Source: Entophlyctis helioformis
Taxonomy: Eukaryota > Chytridiomycota > Chytridiomycetes > Chytridiales > Chytriomycetaceae
Direction: 5' to 3'
DNA length: 64,000 nt
NCBI GenBank assembly: GCA_025526915.1
Contig: JAHLKH010000049.1
Span: 89,847-153,846 of the forward strand
The notes beneath the pieces are model-generated. The model was not told the origin of the DNA and made no database searches. It saw nothing but the letters and a program-made list of their open reading frames with translations. Position numbers and translations under genes: made by a program. Shown one piece after another: positions 33,844 through 46,780 of this stretch (position 1 is its first letter; every line of letters starts with the position of its first letter).

Positions 33844-34337
33844 GCGTTGACGGTGTCGGTGTTGGAAAACCTTGGGCGGCGACGATCGGGCAGCGACGAG
33901 AGCGTGTCTGGAGAGGTGCTCGCCGCGTACGCTCGCTCTTGCACTCTTGCAGGCGCTTACGCACTCTGACAGACGCTTACGCACTCTTGCACACACACAC
34001 ACACTCACCCACATCCGCACATTCATCCGCACCCGCAGCCGCACACGCACCGTGACTCGGTCGACTCGGGTTCCGCCTGTGCCGCCAGCCAAGCAGACAC
34101 GCCCAGCCAAGCACCACTACCGGCTGCCTCAAAATCTGCGGCTTTCCCCACTTCCCATCTGCCCTCTGCACCACCGGCCCTTCTGTGCGTCGCTGTTTGC
34201 TTGCTGGTAGCCTGCCTGCCTGCCGTGCCTGCCGTGCACCGATCTGCCTTGCCTGCCCTGCTGCGGCTGACACTTGCTTGCCTGCCCATCTGCCCTTCTG
34301 CCCACCTGCCAGCCACCGCCTACGCCGCCTCCTGTTG
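33844..34337. promoter_or_regulatory. Divergent intergenic region, MTR3 / P-type ATPase
   Basis: This gap of about 490 bp contains short direct repeats of CGCTTACGCACTCT around 33,952-33,988, a small CA run, and CTGCC-rich sequence nearer the ATPase start. No gene is seen. It should hold promoters for both neighbours, and perhaps the missing first exon of MTR3. Confidence 0.45.
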
Positions 34338-37300
34338 ATGGCCTCTCCCTCTGAAATCCAACCCGCTGCCACCGCTGCCCACGACACCTTTGATGCCCGC
34401 TCCTTCTCGGTCCGCCTAGACGGCAGAGGTCCGTATCTGTGTATCTGCGTATCTGTCTGCCTGCCTACTCTGGCCTACTCTGGCCTTCTCTGGCTCCTGT
34501 GGCCCCTCCTGCCCGGCTTCGTCTAACGCCTCGTTCCCATGTTCCTGCCAACAACGCCCCGCAAACAAACAACAACATGCTCTCCTTTGACGCAACGCCC
34601 GCCCAAACAAACAGCCAGTATCGAGCACCAGCTCGACATCCATGTCCTGGATCTGGTCGACGCCGTCGAGAACAAGGACATTGCCGTGCTCGACGTCCTG
34701 CAGGGCCTCAAGTATGTCATGGACTACCGCGTGCGCGGCGGCAAGATGCCCAACCTCGACGCCGCCATCATGACCCGCCTCGCAAAGGGCCTGCTCCAGC
34801 ACATGGGCCACCAGCGCGGCAACCTCATCGCCAAAAAGACCACCGAGGAGGCCGATCTCGCCTTTGTGCTCTTTGGCGAGTTCATTGACGAGGTCCACGA
34901 GTTCCGTCTCGCCGTGTCCGAGTACTCGGCCTCGGACCTGCGCCACTCGATGAAGCTGCACCGTCGCTGCCAGCCGCGCTCGCCCACCGAACAGCGCGAG
35001 GCCGCTGCCGCCCTCCTCGGCCTGCTCACCACGCGCTTCCCGCAGTTTGCCGACTGGCGCGAGCTCGTCAAGGAGGACGAGCACGACGACATTGAGCGCC
35101 TCATCAAGGAGTTCCCCGACAAGTTCCGTGCTCCCGTCATGCCCGCCCGCCAGGCCTTTTTCCCGCCTGCATGTGAGTTTTTGTTGTCGCCCTTGCTTGT
35201 GCCCTTGCTTCTGCCCCGCTTGGCCGCCGAGTTCCGTGGCTCGCGGTGGCCTTCTGGATCTCGACCTCGATCTCGATCTTGCTTGCTCCTCGCGTCTTGA
35301 TCCATCGTGCACTCAGACCTGCTGACCCACTCCACCGCCATGAACAGCGCTCTACTTTGACAAGAACGTCGAGCGCCTGGCGGAAATGTACGGCTCCAGC
35401 ACCGAAAAGGGCCTGGCCGCCTCGCGCATCGAGACCCTCCGCAGCCACTACGGCCCCAACCAGCTGCCCGACCCGCCCAAGCCGTCCCTGCTGGGCATGA
35501 TCTGGACGCAGCTCACCGACTTCATGGTCATCATCCTGATCGTCGCCGCCATTGTCGAGTTTGCCTTCCAGGACCCCAACCCCGCCATCGTCCTTCTCGT
35601 CGTCGTCGTCCTCAACGTCATCATCGGCACCTCGCAAGAGTACAAGGCCAACAAGGCGCTCGAGGCCCTCCTCACCCTCTCCGTCCCGCAGGCCACCGTC
35701 ATCCGCGACGGCGCAAAGTCGATCATCAACTCCAGCGAGCTCGTTCCCGGCGACCTGGTCGTGCTCGAGGAGGGCGATGCCGTCCCTGCCGACCTGCGTC
35801 TGTGCGAGGTCGCCCAGCTCGAGATCATCGAGTCGATTCTCACCGGCGAGTCGCTCCCCATTGCCAAGAACATCCGCACCATCCGCAAACGCACGCGCCG
35901 CATCCCTCTCGGCGACTGCAAGGGCAGCGCGTTCATGACTACCGTCGTCGCCAAGGGCCGCGGCAAGGGCATCGTTGTCCGCACCGGTGTGACCACCGAG
36001 ATTGGCAAGATCTCTCAGGCGATCTCGTCCACGCCCAACCAAAAGTCCAACATTGAGCGCAAGCTCAGTCTGCTCGGCAAGATCCTCGTCGCCGTCGCCA
36101 TCTTCCTCTGTGGTGTCATTGTCGCCATCGGTCTCGCTTACCGTCGCCCGCCTGTCGACATGGTCAAGATTGGCATCTCGCTCGCCGTCTCGGTCATTCC
36201 CGAGGGTCTGGTGGCTGTCGTCACCGTCACCATGGCGCTTGGTGTTGCTCGCATGGCCGCCAAGAACGCCATTGTGCGCAAGCTGCCCTCGGTCGAGACG
36301 CTTGGATCGGTTACTGTCATTTGCTCTGACAAGGTGATTTCATGCCTGCTGCTGTTGTGCACCATCTGCCGTCTGCCATCTAACACAACCATACCGCGAT
36401 ACGATCATCACAGACGGGCACACTCACAGAGGGCAAGATGGGCACCCAGGCACTCTGGACGGCCGACAACACCATGTTCAACTTTACGCACTCGACCAGC
36501 CTGGACCCCGAGATGGGCTGCGCCAACATCGTCTCGTCCCAGGAACTGTCCCTTGCCCTCAACGCCGAAACCGAGTCGCCTGTCATCGCCGGCCTCACGC
36601 CCAAGCCCGTGTCCAAGACGATCAGCGACATGCCCAATCATCTGGTCGCCTCGCTCATGTCCGCCGCTCTCTGCTGTAACGCCAACATTGTGCGCGACGA
36701 CGAAAAGAGCGCATGGAAGCCCATCGGCGACCCCACCGAGATTGCCATGGTCGTCGCCTCCCGCAAGGCCAACGTGTCTCGCGAGTACCTCGAGAACGAG
36801 GTCGGCATGACCAAGCTCGGCGAGTACGCCTTTGACTCGGAGCGCAAGCTCATGAGTGTCGTGTACCAGCCGGGTCCTGCCAAGCCTGGATCCATGTCCC
36901 TGCCGACCGACTCGGCCTTTGTCTTTGCCAAGGGTGCGCCTGAGCAGATTCTGGTCAACTGCACGTCGTCGCTGGACACGTCGGCCAGTGGTGCCAAGGG
37001 CTACGACTTTTTCAACGAGTTCCCCACGCGTCCCCTGGACGACGCCTATGTCGAGTTTGTGTCCAAGCGGTCCTCCCAGATGGCGTCGTCGGGTCTGCGT
37101 GTGCTAGGACTCGCCATGCGCAAGGTCTCGTCCCAGGACGCGGCTGCCATTGTGCGCGCCAACAAGTCGACCGCCGCCGAGACGGACCTTGTGTTTGTCG
37201 GTCTGATTGGCCTCATTGACCCGCCCAAGGAGGGCGTCAAGGCGTCCGTCGCCACATGCAAGCGCGCTGGTATCCGCGTCATCATGATCACGGGCGACCA

Positions 37301-38499
37301 TGTTGCCACCGCCACGGCCATTGCCAAGGATCTCGGCATCATTGACGAGGACAACCCAGCCGAGTCGCGCGCCATGAAGGGCTACGAGATTGACCTCTTG
37401 TCCGAGGAGCAGCTTGCCGAGCAGTCGCCCTTCCCCGTCGTCTTTGCGCGCGTGTCCCCTGACAACAAGCTCAAGATTGTCAAGGCCCTGCAGTCCAAGG
37501 GCCACTCGGTCGCCATGACCGGTGACGGTGTCAATGACGCCCCTGCCATCAAAAAGGCCGATGTCGGTGTCGCCATGGGCATCGGCGGTACAGAAATCAC
37601 CAAGCAGGCCGCCGACATTGTGCTCGCCGACGACAACTTTTCGACCATTGTCGATGCCGTCAAGGAGGGCCGTCAGGTGTTTGACAACATCAAAAAGTTT
37701 ATCGTGTACCTGCTGTCGTGTAACTCTGCGGAAATCTTTTTGTTCTTGATGTGAGTCGATGTCTATCTGTGTGTGTTTGTGTGTGTGTGTGTGCTGTTTG
37801 GCTGACATTTGCATGTGTGTGTGCGTGTCTAGGGCTGCGCTTGTCAACACGGAGATGCCATTCTCGACCATGCAGATCCTGTGGGCCAACATTATCGCCG
37901 ATATCCCGCCAGCCATGTCGATTGGTCTTGAGCCCGCCGAGAAGAGCATCATGGACCGCAAGCCGCGCCCCATGTCCGAGGGCGTCCTCACCTCGGTCAC
38001 GTCGACCGTCATCCTCCTCCACGGACTCATCATGTCGTCCATCACGTTTGGTCTGTTTGAGTGGATGGGCGCCACAGGGTTCCTGGGTATCCCCATGGGC
38101 AACGCTGGCCTGGTCGAGCGCCGCTCGGCCGCCTTTGTCATCCTCACGGTCATGCAGCTTTTCCAGTCGTTCCTGTCGCGCTCTGTCGAGGACTCGGTGT
38201 TCAAGACGGGCTTCACGGGCAACCTGTACATGGTCGGCGCCTTCTTCTTCTCGCTCGCGTGCACCATCATCGGCCTCATGGTCCCAGGCATCTCGGACTG
38301 GCTCGAATTCAAAAACTTTAGCCCGCAGGTGTGGGCGGCTGTCGTTGTCTGCGTGTTTGTCCAGCTCGTGTGCATGGAGTGCATCAAGTTTGGTGTGCGG
38401 ACCGTGCGCGCGCGCGGATGGTTCGGCCCCGACAACATTACCGCTGCTGCTCGCCTTGAGTCGCGTGCTGATCTCCATGTCGTGCAAGTCGTTTCATAG
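34338..38499 (+). CDS. P2-type cation ATPase with about 200-residue N-terminal extension
   Basis: Ion-pumping P-type ATPase, 1214 residues. Five exons: 34338-34438, 34619-35172, 35348-36333, 36414-37750, 37833-38499; all phases agree. Actuator motif LTGESLP, membrane motif [10 protein letters not shown], phosphorylation site CSDKTGTLTEG (Asp near 546; an intron splits DK from TGTLT), nucleotide-binding KGAPEQI, and hinge TGDGVNDAP are all present, with a C-terminal set of membrane helices after the hinge. The [10 protein letters not shown] and [11 protein letters not shown] wording is closest to the IID (ENA-like Na/K) or related bacterial-like pumps, so Na or K export is the likeliest role; Ca remains possible. 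The first roughly 220 residues, ahead of [15 protein letters not shown], form an unrelated, mostly helical domain. Confidence 0.93.
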
Positions 38500-38832
38500 A
38501 ACTTGATATCCCCTCTCTCCTTTTTATCACCCTGCTCCTCTGCTCCTCTGCATCCCCCCCTTTCTCTGTCTCTCTTTCTGCTCTTTGCTGTGTAATGAAT
38601 GCTCTGTGGAGATTCAGTGTGACGCTTGGCATTGGCAAGCCTGTAAGTGTCTCTTCATTCTAGAATGAGCGTCATCAGAGTAGAGCAGCGTACCTGGCAA
38701 GCCTGTAAGTGTCTAGACCACTAGCGGGCTTGCCAAGCGGCGAAATGTGCCTTTTATACGCTGCAATCCTGCGGCGCAGAATTGCGGCCCATGTGATTGG
38801 CCGTGGCCAGGCTGGAGGCGCGGCAATGGTCG
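38500..38832. other. Intergenic with short direct repeat and palindrome
   Basis: This region follows the ATPase stop. The 19-nt word GGCAAGCCTGTAAGTGTCT occurs at 38,634-38,652 and again at 38,696-38,714, and a 14-nt perfect palindrome, TCATTCTAGAATGA, lies at 38,655-38,668. An inverted copy of GGCAAGCC (GGCTTGCC) follows near 38,728-38,735. No gene is present; the right end abuts the duplicated retroelement segment. Confidence 0.6.
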
Positions 38833-40941
38833 GTGCCACTCCTTACAGCCCCCCTTGACGAGAGATCACCATGAGGCGGCTCCTTGGCACAAGAAAGAGA
38901 GGCAGCATGAGCATTACCAAGCCGAACACCTGCAATATGATTGCTACAACGCAGGGGAATAGAGGCGTTGCGATCCACTGGAGCAGGCACGCGGCGAGTC
39001 GGTTGAGGTGTGGGTGGGCGGGCATCCAATAAAGCAGAAAGGTACTGGTCCAGCAACTCAGGTGCAGTCTCACGTAGCTCAGCCTCTGAGCGGCACTCGT
39101 TGTGTTGCGGGCCGTAGCCGAGGTACGAGACCATGAACGAACGATGGCCGTTGCGAGCGACCTTGTGTCCCACAATCGCGTCAATCTCCCATTCAGCTGC
39201 TGCAGGATCATCAGCAAAGGCGACTGCAGGCGGCTGAGCAGGCAGTGGCCGGCCAGGGAAAGCAGCGGCTGGATCGCGGTACGGCGTCAGCAGACGGACA
39301 TGGAACCACGGATGCAGACGATGCATGGTCGGGTGCAGAGCCAGCTTGCAGTTGAGACCATCCAGTGCGGCGTTGACCTCTGTGATCGGGAATGGACCCA
39401 GCCAGTTGGGCAGGAACGCATTGGGGCGATGCGTGTCAGTGGGCCACACAATGCCGGCGGCTTGCAGCATGACCATGTCGCCGACAGCGTAGGCAGGAGC
39501 ATCCCGGCGGTGGCGATCGGCGTTGCGCTTCTGCGTTCTTGAGCCTTGACCAGGTTGGCTGTGGCATCCACGCGAGCCTTGTCAATGGCGGCGAGCAGGT
39601 CGCGGACAGCGGGCGGCGACGATGCTGCGGCTCGTGTGGCAGCGTGCGAGGCTCGAGACCAAAGGCGAGGAAGTACGGAGCATAGCCAGTCGATGCGCTT
39701 GGAGCAGAGTTGAGGGCATGGACAGCCGCATCGAGCATGTGCTCCCAGTTGCTGCCGCGGTGGTTGGCGTACTTGGACAGCAGGTCCTTGAGCGTGCGGA
39801 TGGTGCGTTCGGACTGGCCGTCGGTCTCCTGGTGGCGGGCCGTTGCCATGACTTGCTCAATGTCCAGTGCAGCACAGAGCGCCGTCCAGAAGGCAGACAG
39901 GAAGCGAGCGTCGCGGTCCGAGACGATAGACGACGGCAGGCCGTGGCCAGCAAGCACCCATCTGTTGAGGAACAGCGCGGCAAGATCCTCGGCATTCGCG
40001 TCGCGTCGCGTCGGCACGCACTTGACAAGCTTTGTCAGGCGATCCACAACCACAAACAGAGCATCGCTGCCCTCGTCCGACATGGGCAGAAGCAATGTCG
40101 CAGGCCACAGACTCTCTTGCCGCTGTCGCTTGCTGCATCGCAGTCTGCGTCGTACACTTTGGTCGAGACGCTGCAGCCGACTGCTCCTCCCGACGCCGCC
40201 GGCCCAAGCACTCAGCGGCCGTCTGTCGCCTTTGACGCTGCGCCAGCACCTTCCACGACGACCAACACCAACACCAACACCAACGCCGGAGCTGGCGGCG
40301 AGCTGCCCGACAGTCAGCCACTGCCTCAACGTGCACGCAACGGCAGCATAGCCAGTGTCGCCCAGCTGCGTGCAATCAACAGTCTCGGGCCGATCCGGCG
40401 CTCGCTTCTGTCGTTTGTGACGTTCAGCTGGCTTGGGCCGCTCATGTCCCGCGGTGCACGGCAGCCGCTGTCTGAATACGTACGTTGTGCTTGCCATCTG
40501 TATCCAGTGTGTGTGTGTGTGTGTGTGTCGGCCGTCACATCTCGGCAGCACAGCCTGCTTGTCGATGGCTGGCTGGCTGACTGGTTGTGGAAGCACGCAC
40601 AGGATCTGCCCGAGCTGGACGACAGCGACAAGGCGACGGCCAAGGCCCGTGCGCTGGACAGCTTCCATGCCCACATGCATGCGTTTGTCAACGACAGGCG
40701 CCGGCTCGGTGTCGCCGACGGCGATGCGTCCGAAGACGAGGGCGAGGCCGCTGCCTCGGGTGTGCGGTCCATTCCACGGCCGAGTCTGCTCGGCGCGCTG
40801 CTCAAGGCGTTCTGGAAGCCATTGTAAGGCGGCATGGAGTCTCGAGTGTGCTTTGTGTGGAATGGATACTGACGGCACGGTGGACAGCACAATCAATCTG
40901 CTGCTGAGAGCCCTGCAGGTCACGCTGTTCTTTCTTATCCC
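38833..40941. repeat. 14-kb-spaced segmental duplication, copy 1
   Basis: This copy is collinear with 52,838-54,953 at high identity. It contains the integrase/chromodomain fragment (minus) and the first part of the ABC transporter (plus). The left edge starts at GTGCCACTCCTTACAGCC. The right edge falls inside an ABC transporter exon, after TTCTTATCC. Confidence 0.92.
38843..40112 (-). mobile_element. Ty3-type integrase + chromodomain fragment, copy 1
   Basis: This is the 3' end of a Ty3/gypsy-type pol gene. The integrase core shows FVVVDRLTKLV, SIVSDRDARF and HQETDGQSERTIR, i.e. the second Asp and the Glu of the DDE triad; the first Asp (CDIA) lies across a frame break near 40,095. Downstream are FLPNWLGPFPI, MHRLHPWFHVRLL and a chromodomain-like EWEIDAIVGHKVARNGHRS. 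Gag, protease, reverse transcriptase, RNase H and any LTRs are absent. Further frame breaks occur near 39,530-39,610 and after the chromodomain, so this copy is dead. Its 5' edge overlaps, antisense, the proposed start of the ABC transporter. Confidence 0.88.
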
Positions 40942-43900
40942 GTTCATGGTGCCGCAGGTACGGCGATGGCGTGCCCTGTCTGGCTGATGTGACAGATCTG
41001 ACTCGCTTGTGGACACGCAGGTGCTGTATTTCCTCAAGCACGCAAAGGACAGCGCCAAGGACGGCGCTGCCAAGGGGCATTCGGGCGACAGTTCGCACTC
41101 TGGCGCGCCACTCAACGGCACAGTCGAGCACCATCTCTTCCGCCGCGCGGGTGGCGGCTTTGTGGGCGACATCAAGCCGGTTGTGAACAATGGCTATGTG
41201 CTCGCGGCGATGCTGCTCGGTCTGCAGCTCATGCGCACGCTGTCCATGTACGCCAACTCGGCCGTCGTCCTCGACCTCAAGCTGTCGATCAAAGCGGCTG
41301 TCGCCGACGCCGTGTATGCCAAGTCCCTCCGTCTTTCGTCGCGGTCGCGCCAGACATTCTCGTCGGGCATGATCAACTCGCTCATTTCCCACGACGTGGA
41401 TGCTGTCGTCACGTTCCTTAGTACGCTCAACGAGCTGTGGGCAGCGCCGCTCGAGATTGCGCTTGGCCTGTACTACTTTTACCAGCTGCTGGGCGACGCC
41501 ATGTGGACTGCCGCCATGTCGCTGCTGTTCTTTGGGCTGGTGCAGTTCTGGCTCATGCCGCGCGCTGCCAAGAGCAAGGCGCAGTACATGACGTCCAAGG
41601 ATGACCGCATCAGGAAACTCCGCGAGTACCTCTACGGTGAGTGGACTGCGCCGCCGCTTCGTTTGCCTGTCCGTCGGTGTGCGTGGCTGCTGTATTGACA
41701 CGTTCCATCCAATGGCCGACTTCACACACAGGCAACAAGATGATCAAGTACGAGGCTCTCGAGGAAGTCTTTTACGAAGAGATTGCCAAGATCCGCGAGA
41801 AGCAGCTGCACTACCTCCTCTCGACCGACATCCTCATTGGCTTTGTGTACCTCTGCACCGTGTTCCAGCAATCCATGTCTCTTGTCCTCGCGTTCATCTA
41901 CTACGCCTCGTCAAGCGGCCTGATGGAAGCCGAGATCATCTTCACCGCCTGACCATCTTTGTGTTTATTGGACACCCGCTCGGCCATATCCCAACGCTCA
42001 TCTACTACACAACCGAGAGCTCGACGTCGTACAAGCGCATTGACGTGTTCCTGGCTGCCCATGGAGGCGGTTGTTAGTGCCAAGCCCGTTGTCTTCAAGG
42101 CGGGCACGAGTCCCGGTCAACGCGGGCTCGTCGCCGCGATGGCCGCCGAGTCGGATGTCAAGACAGCTGCCTTGTTTGCCTCGCGCGACACCGTCATTGA
42201 CACCAAGATGGCAGCGCTGCCAACGGCCAGCGTGACCCAGACCAAGGACCTTGCCGTCAAGCTGTTCCATGCGTCGTTTACATGGGAACGCCTGCGTGCA
42301 CCGACACGCTTCAATATCAAGAAAGCCAAGCGCAGGCTTGTGAGGCTGCAGCGCGGCCAGTCGACACGGTTTGGCCTCAACCAGCCATTCTCCTTTTCGA
42401 ACCTCTGTCTCGAGATCCCGCGCGGCAGCCGCGTCGCCATTGTTGGACCAGTTGCGTCTGGCAAGTCGTCGCTCGTTGCCGCCATTGTAGGCGATATGTG
42501 CAAAACAGCCGGCCAGGCCATTGTGTACGGGTCGGTCTCGTACTCGGGCCAGGAGGCATGGATCATGTCAGGCACCATCCGAGACAACATCACCATGGGA
42601 CTCAAGGACCGACGACAGCGGCTGCGTGAGGCGATCCAAGCCACTGCGCTGGAGCCCGACCTTGCAAGACTGCCGCACGGAGTCCAGACGCACATTGGCG
42701 AAAAGGGCGTCAACCTCTCGGGCGGACAGAAGGCTCGCATCGCAATCGCGCGTGCCATTGCCAGCGATGCAGACATCCACGTGTTTGACGACCCTCTGTC
42801 GCACCTGGACGCACACACGGGGATGCGCGTGTTTGAAGACGCCATCTGCGGTGCGCTCAAGGACAAGACGGTCATTGTGTCCACGCATCGGCTGTTCCTC
42901 CTACCGTCATTTGACCTTGTTGTTGTGGTTGAGGACGGCAAGATTGTCGAGACGGGTGCATACGAGACGCTGGTTGCAAACGAGGACTCGAAGCTGTCGC
43001 AGTTGATGCAGGACTACCACCATGATGAAGAGCGGCGGGCTTCGGGCACGGACTCGGACTCGGACTCGGACACGGACTCGGACTCGGACACGGACTCGGA
43101 CTCTGACATCTCGGGGTCTGCCTCTGACACAGATTCAGTCATTGCTGCTGATGGCCGCGACGCGGATTTCTTGGCGCGGTCCATCGATTGTGCCAAGATG
43201 ATGCGTTTGAAAAGACCATGGCACGGCGCACAAGACTGTTGTTGGCTTGGGCAAGGCGCAGGTGCCAATGCAGGAGCCGGCGAGCTTGTGGCACACCCAC
43301 AGCACGCAGACTGAGGCATGATAAATCCAGGGGCATCTCAGCCGCTGTGCCACGACTGCAGATACAGCGTTTGTTGACTGTTTGCCAGGAGGACCGCCGC
43401 ACGGTATGTGCTGCTGACTAGGCGATATGCAGATGCGGATGCGGATGCTGACTTGGTGGCTTGATGGCTCCAAGATTGCTCTGGCGCTGTTAAGTGCTAT
43501 CACGTCCAGCAAATATCTCAACTACTTTGTGCTCAAGATGGCTGCTCTCGAGAGTGCTGTAAGTGGCCGTCCATTACTTGTGCTTGCAGATGCAGCTGGC
43601 AACCATGGGACTCACTGGACTCTGCGGTGTTGCATACCGTGCAGTTTGATTCGGTCGAGCGGCTTGACTTTTATGCACAGGATCTGCCGAGAGAAGCACC
43701 GCGCCACCAGCCATCTGACCCGTCCAGTGCACAGGATGTCTGGCCAACGCGCGGTACCATCACCACCACCAACCTCTGCATCTCGTACGAAGGCCGCCCA
43801 ACGGTCATCCGCGATCTGTCCCTCTCCATCCTCCCTGCGGAAAAGGTTGGCATTGTCGGCCGGTCTGGGTCGGGCAAGTCCACTCTTGTATCTGCACTCT

Positions 43901-44558
43901 TCCGGCTGGTCGAGCCTGCGGCCGGCTCCATTGTCATTGATGACCGCGACATTTCGCAGCTGGGTCTCAAGACACTGCGCACGGGTCTCCACATCATCCC
44001 ACAAGACCCGATGCTGTTCCAGGGCACGATCCGGTCCAACCTTGACATGGTCGCCGACAAGCCGTTTACAGATGCCGAGTTGTGGCAGGCGCTTGACATT
44101 GTCGGCATCAAGGATCTGATTGCGAGCAAGCGCAACCAGCTCGAGACCCCCATCTCAGAGAATGGCACCAACATGTCCATGGGCCAGCGGCAGCTGATGT
44201 GTCTGGCGCGTGCGGTGCTTGCCCGTGCACGTGTGCTGGTCATGGACGAGGCAACGGCGCTGCTTGATCCTGAGACGGACCGACGCATCCAGCACCTGAT
44301 GCAGACGGTGTTCAAGCACACAACCGTGCTCAGCATTGCCCATCGCCTCGTGTCCATTGCTGCGTTTGACCGCGTGCTGGTCATGGACGCTGGCAACGTC
44401 GTTGAGTTTGATGTGCCGCATGTGCTGCTGTCGCGGCGGGGTCTGCATTTGGAGAGCTGGTTGATGCTATGGGTCCTCTCATGGCTGAGCGTGTGCGCAA
44501 TCTGGCCGAGGCTCGCTACAACGACATGGCTGCCAGATCCAACCTGCCGACTGTCTAG
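40095..44558 (+). pseudogene. ABCC-type transporter lacking most of the second membrane domain
   Basis: MRP-like ABC exporter. TMD1 begins with FVTFSWLGPLMSRGARQPL and includes SLRLSSRSRQTFSSGMINSL and later helices. NBD1 (42,400-42,920) has GPVASGKSSL (Walker A), LSGGQKARIAIARA (signature), HVFDDPLSHLD (Walker B) and STHR. An Asp/Ser repeat follows (43,050-43,130). NBD2 (43,760-44,420) has GRSGSGKST, MSMGQRQLMCLARA, VLVMDEATALLD and IAHR, ending GELVDAMGPLMAER. Only about 500 nt separate NBD1 and NBD2, far too little for the roughly 300-residue TMD2, of which only a fragment (43,440-43,560) is readable. Frame breaks occur near 41,945, near 42,070 and near 44,437. The first exons are duplicated at 54.1-54.9 kb. 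Probably non-functional. Confidence 0.8.
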
Positions 44559-44718
44559 CTGGTCTTGTTTGATGAATACATTGTGTGGTCCTTTGGTTGA
44601 CTTGCGGGTCACGTTCAACTGCTTGTGGTCTGGCCATCGCATCGCGTCGTCGTGGCACGCGTCGAGCATCGCGCTTTCTGCCAACCGCCAACTCCAACCA
44701 ACTGAGCAGCACAGCGAC

Positions 44719-46349
44719 ATGCCCAACAAGCGACGCAAAGTCCAGAGACCGCCTGCTGCCACGGCACAACCACCACCACCACCAACAGCCGCAAGCCTGC
44801 CCGCCTCGGCTGCTGCTGCAGTCGTGCGAGCTGCTTCTTCTGCCGCCGCTGCTACGGCTGCCCCATCTGCCCCCTCGGCCGCCCCGAACCTGGTCGCTGC
44901 CCCTCCTCAGCCATCTGCGGCCGTCGTCGTTCCTCCGCTGCGTGAGCTGCTGCCTGGCCACAGTTGGTGGACTGGATGCCATCCACCGTCCGTCGCCGTC
45001 TGCTTGTTCTCGTCGGCATCGACCCAGACGCAAGCCGATGGGGCACGCTCCCATACGAGATCCAGCTCATGATCCTCGAGGCAGCCGGCCCTCTCACGCT
45101 CTTCATCAACGGTCTGCTCGGCGACAAGAGCAGCCTCGATGAGGCAACGATCCAAGCCTTGTGGAGCGATGCCATCACCCAAGACTGGCAAGGCGACCTG
45201 CGATCTGCTGCCCGATGTCGCACTCTACGCTGACGAGGTTGATCGAAGTGATCCTCGCCCTTCCGTTGGCATGCAGTCACTGCATGTGTCTCGGTCCATG
45301 TACGGCCGTCTCTGTACTCGCTTTCCAGACCAAGCCAGCGCAGACGACCGCGACCAGGCTGCTCCTCGCAACCACTACGAGACCCAGACATCAGCCCGTC
45401 TGATATCTTCAAATGTGCTCGCCTCCAACACATCCCCTTGCGCAACTGCTGGTTCGATCTGGTCGACTTCTCGTACCCAATCGATCTTGGATGGAAGGCA
45501 ATCAGGTTTGGTTTCGCAGAGTTCCTCAAGCACCTTGTTGCGCACTACGGCGTCGATCTCAGCAAGTTCAAGAGTTATGATGGATGGATGGTCATGGATC
45601 TGGCCGCTTGGCTTGGCCACCTCGACATTCTCAAGATGCTGCACGATGCAGGCAACACGTGGTGCTCGTATCGTGCCATGAACTTGGCGGCAGTTCGAGG
45701 CTTTCTGGATGTTGTGCAGTGGCTGCATGCCAACCGCACGGAAGGATGCACAACAGGTGCAATGGATGATGCAGCGATGAATGGCCACTTTGACATTATG
45801 CAGTTTCTGCATGCCAACCGCACGGAAGGATGCACAGAGAGGGCGATGAGTTATGCAGCAACTTATGGCCGCTTTCACATTCTGGAGTGGCTGCATTTCA
45901 ACCGCACCGAAGGATGCACAGCAAGGGCGATGGATTATGCGGCTACTTTCGGCCATCTCGACATTGTGCAGTGGCTGCATGCCAACCGCACTGAAGGATG
46001 CACAACAAGGGCGATGGATTGTGCTGCCGGGAATGGACTTTTGCACGTTGTAGAGTGGCTCCATGCCAACCGCACAGAAGGATGCTCTTCAAACGCCATT
46101 GATGATGCAGTCGGCAATGGGCATATGGATGTGGTGCACTTCCTGGTTATGCGCGGTTACCCCTTCACACTCAAGGCACTCCGTGGAGCCAAGGATGACG
46201 CCATTGTCGACTTTTTGCTGGACAGCCTGCCCCTTGCGCGTGTGTTGAAGCTGCTTCGAAAGGCCAGACGCAAAGGTGGATGTCCCATTCTTGCTGCACG
46301 TCTTTGGAATGTTGTTTGCAGGAGGAGGGCGTCAGCTGCTGCCCAATAA
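44719..46349 (+). CDS. Ankyrin-repeat protein 1 (WLHxNRTEGC type), frame-disrupted
   Basis: Paralog of the intact ankyrin gene on the opposite strand at 46.8-48.1 kb. The N-terminus MPNKRRKVQRPP is basic and could be a nuclear signal, followed by Ala/Pro repeats. An F-box-like or helical segment (GTLPYEIQLMILEAAGPLTLFI) lies in a different frame (about 44,980-45,230), and at least two further frame changes precede 45,438. From there a long clean frame carries about six ankyrin units of roughly 33 residues, each with GHLDIVQWLHANRTEGCTT-like wording. The 3' end reads LLRKARRKGGCPI. Such repeats mediate protein binding; the partner is unknown. It may be a pseudogene, or the 5' breaks may be introns or indels. 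Confidence 0.75.
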
Positions 46350-46780
46350 AGTGATCTTGTTCAAGTGCAAGGCGTTGTCAGGCAGTTGCAGATAGATGAA
46401 GCCTTTGGAGGGACAGACTGCATGCGAGATGAGCATGAGGACAGAGCATGGTGTGTGACAGACAGTCGAGACAAGCAAAACAAAGGCGACCAAAAGAGAA
46501 GGCGAATGTCGAGACAGGGGAGTTGAATCAGAGGTGATAACCCTGTCTCTTGGCCCTCGATAAGCATAGTGTGCCAGAGATGGCTTTCACGGGCGAGTTA
46601 TCACAGCAGCAGCTGGTTGTGGGATGGATGTGATAGATGCATCGCTTGACTTGCATGACGTGGATGATGGCTGTGGCAAGGATCGCGTTGCTGGTCGCGT
46701 TCGTTGCTTGCCGCAGACAGACGATCGCACAGGCAGCTTTCCAAGTATGGACATCGGTGATCAAACACAAGTCAAACCGT
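46350..46780. other. Convergent 3' region between two ankyrin genes
   Basis: This gap of about 430 bp separates the two ankyrin genes. It lacks recognisable coding sequence and is closer to 50% AT than the flanks. It probably holds both 3' UTRs. Confidence 0.5.
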
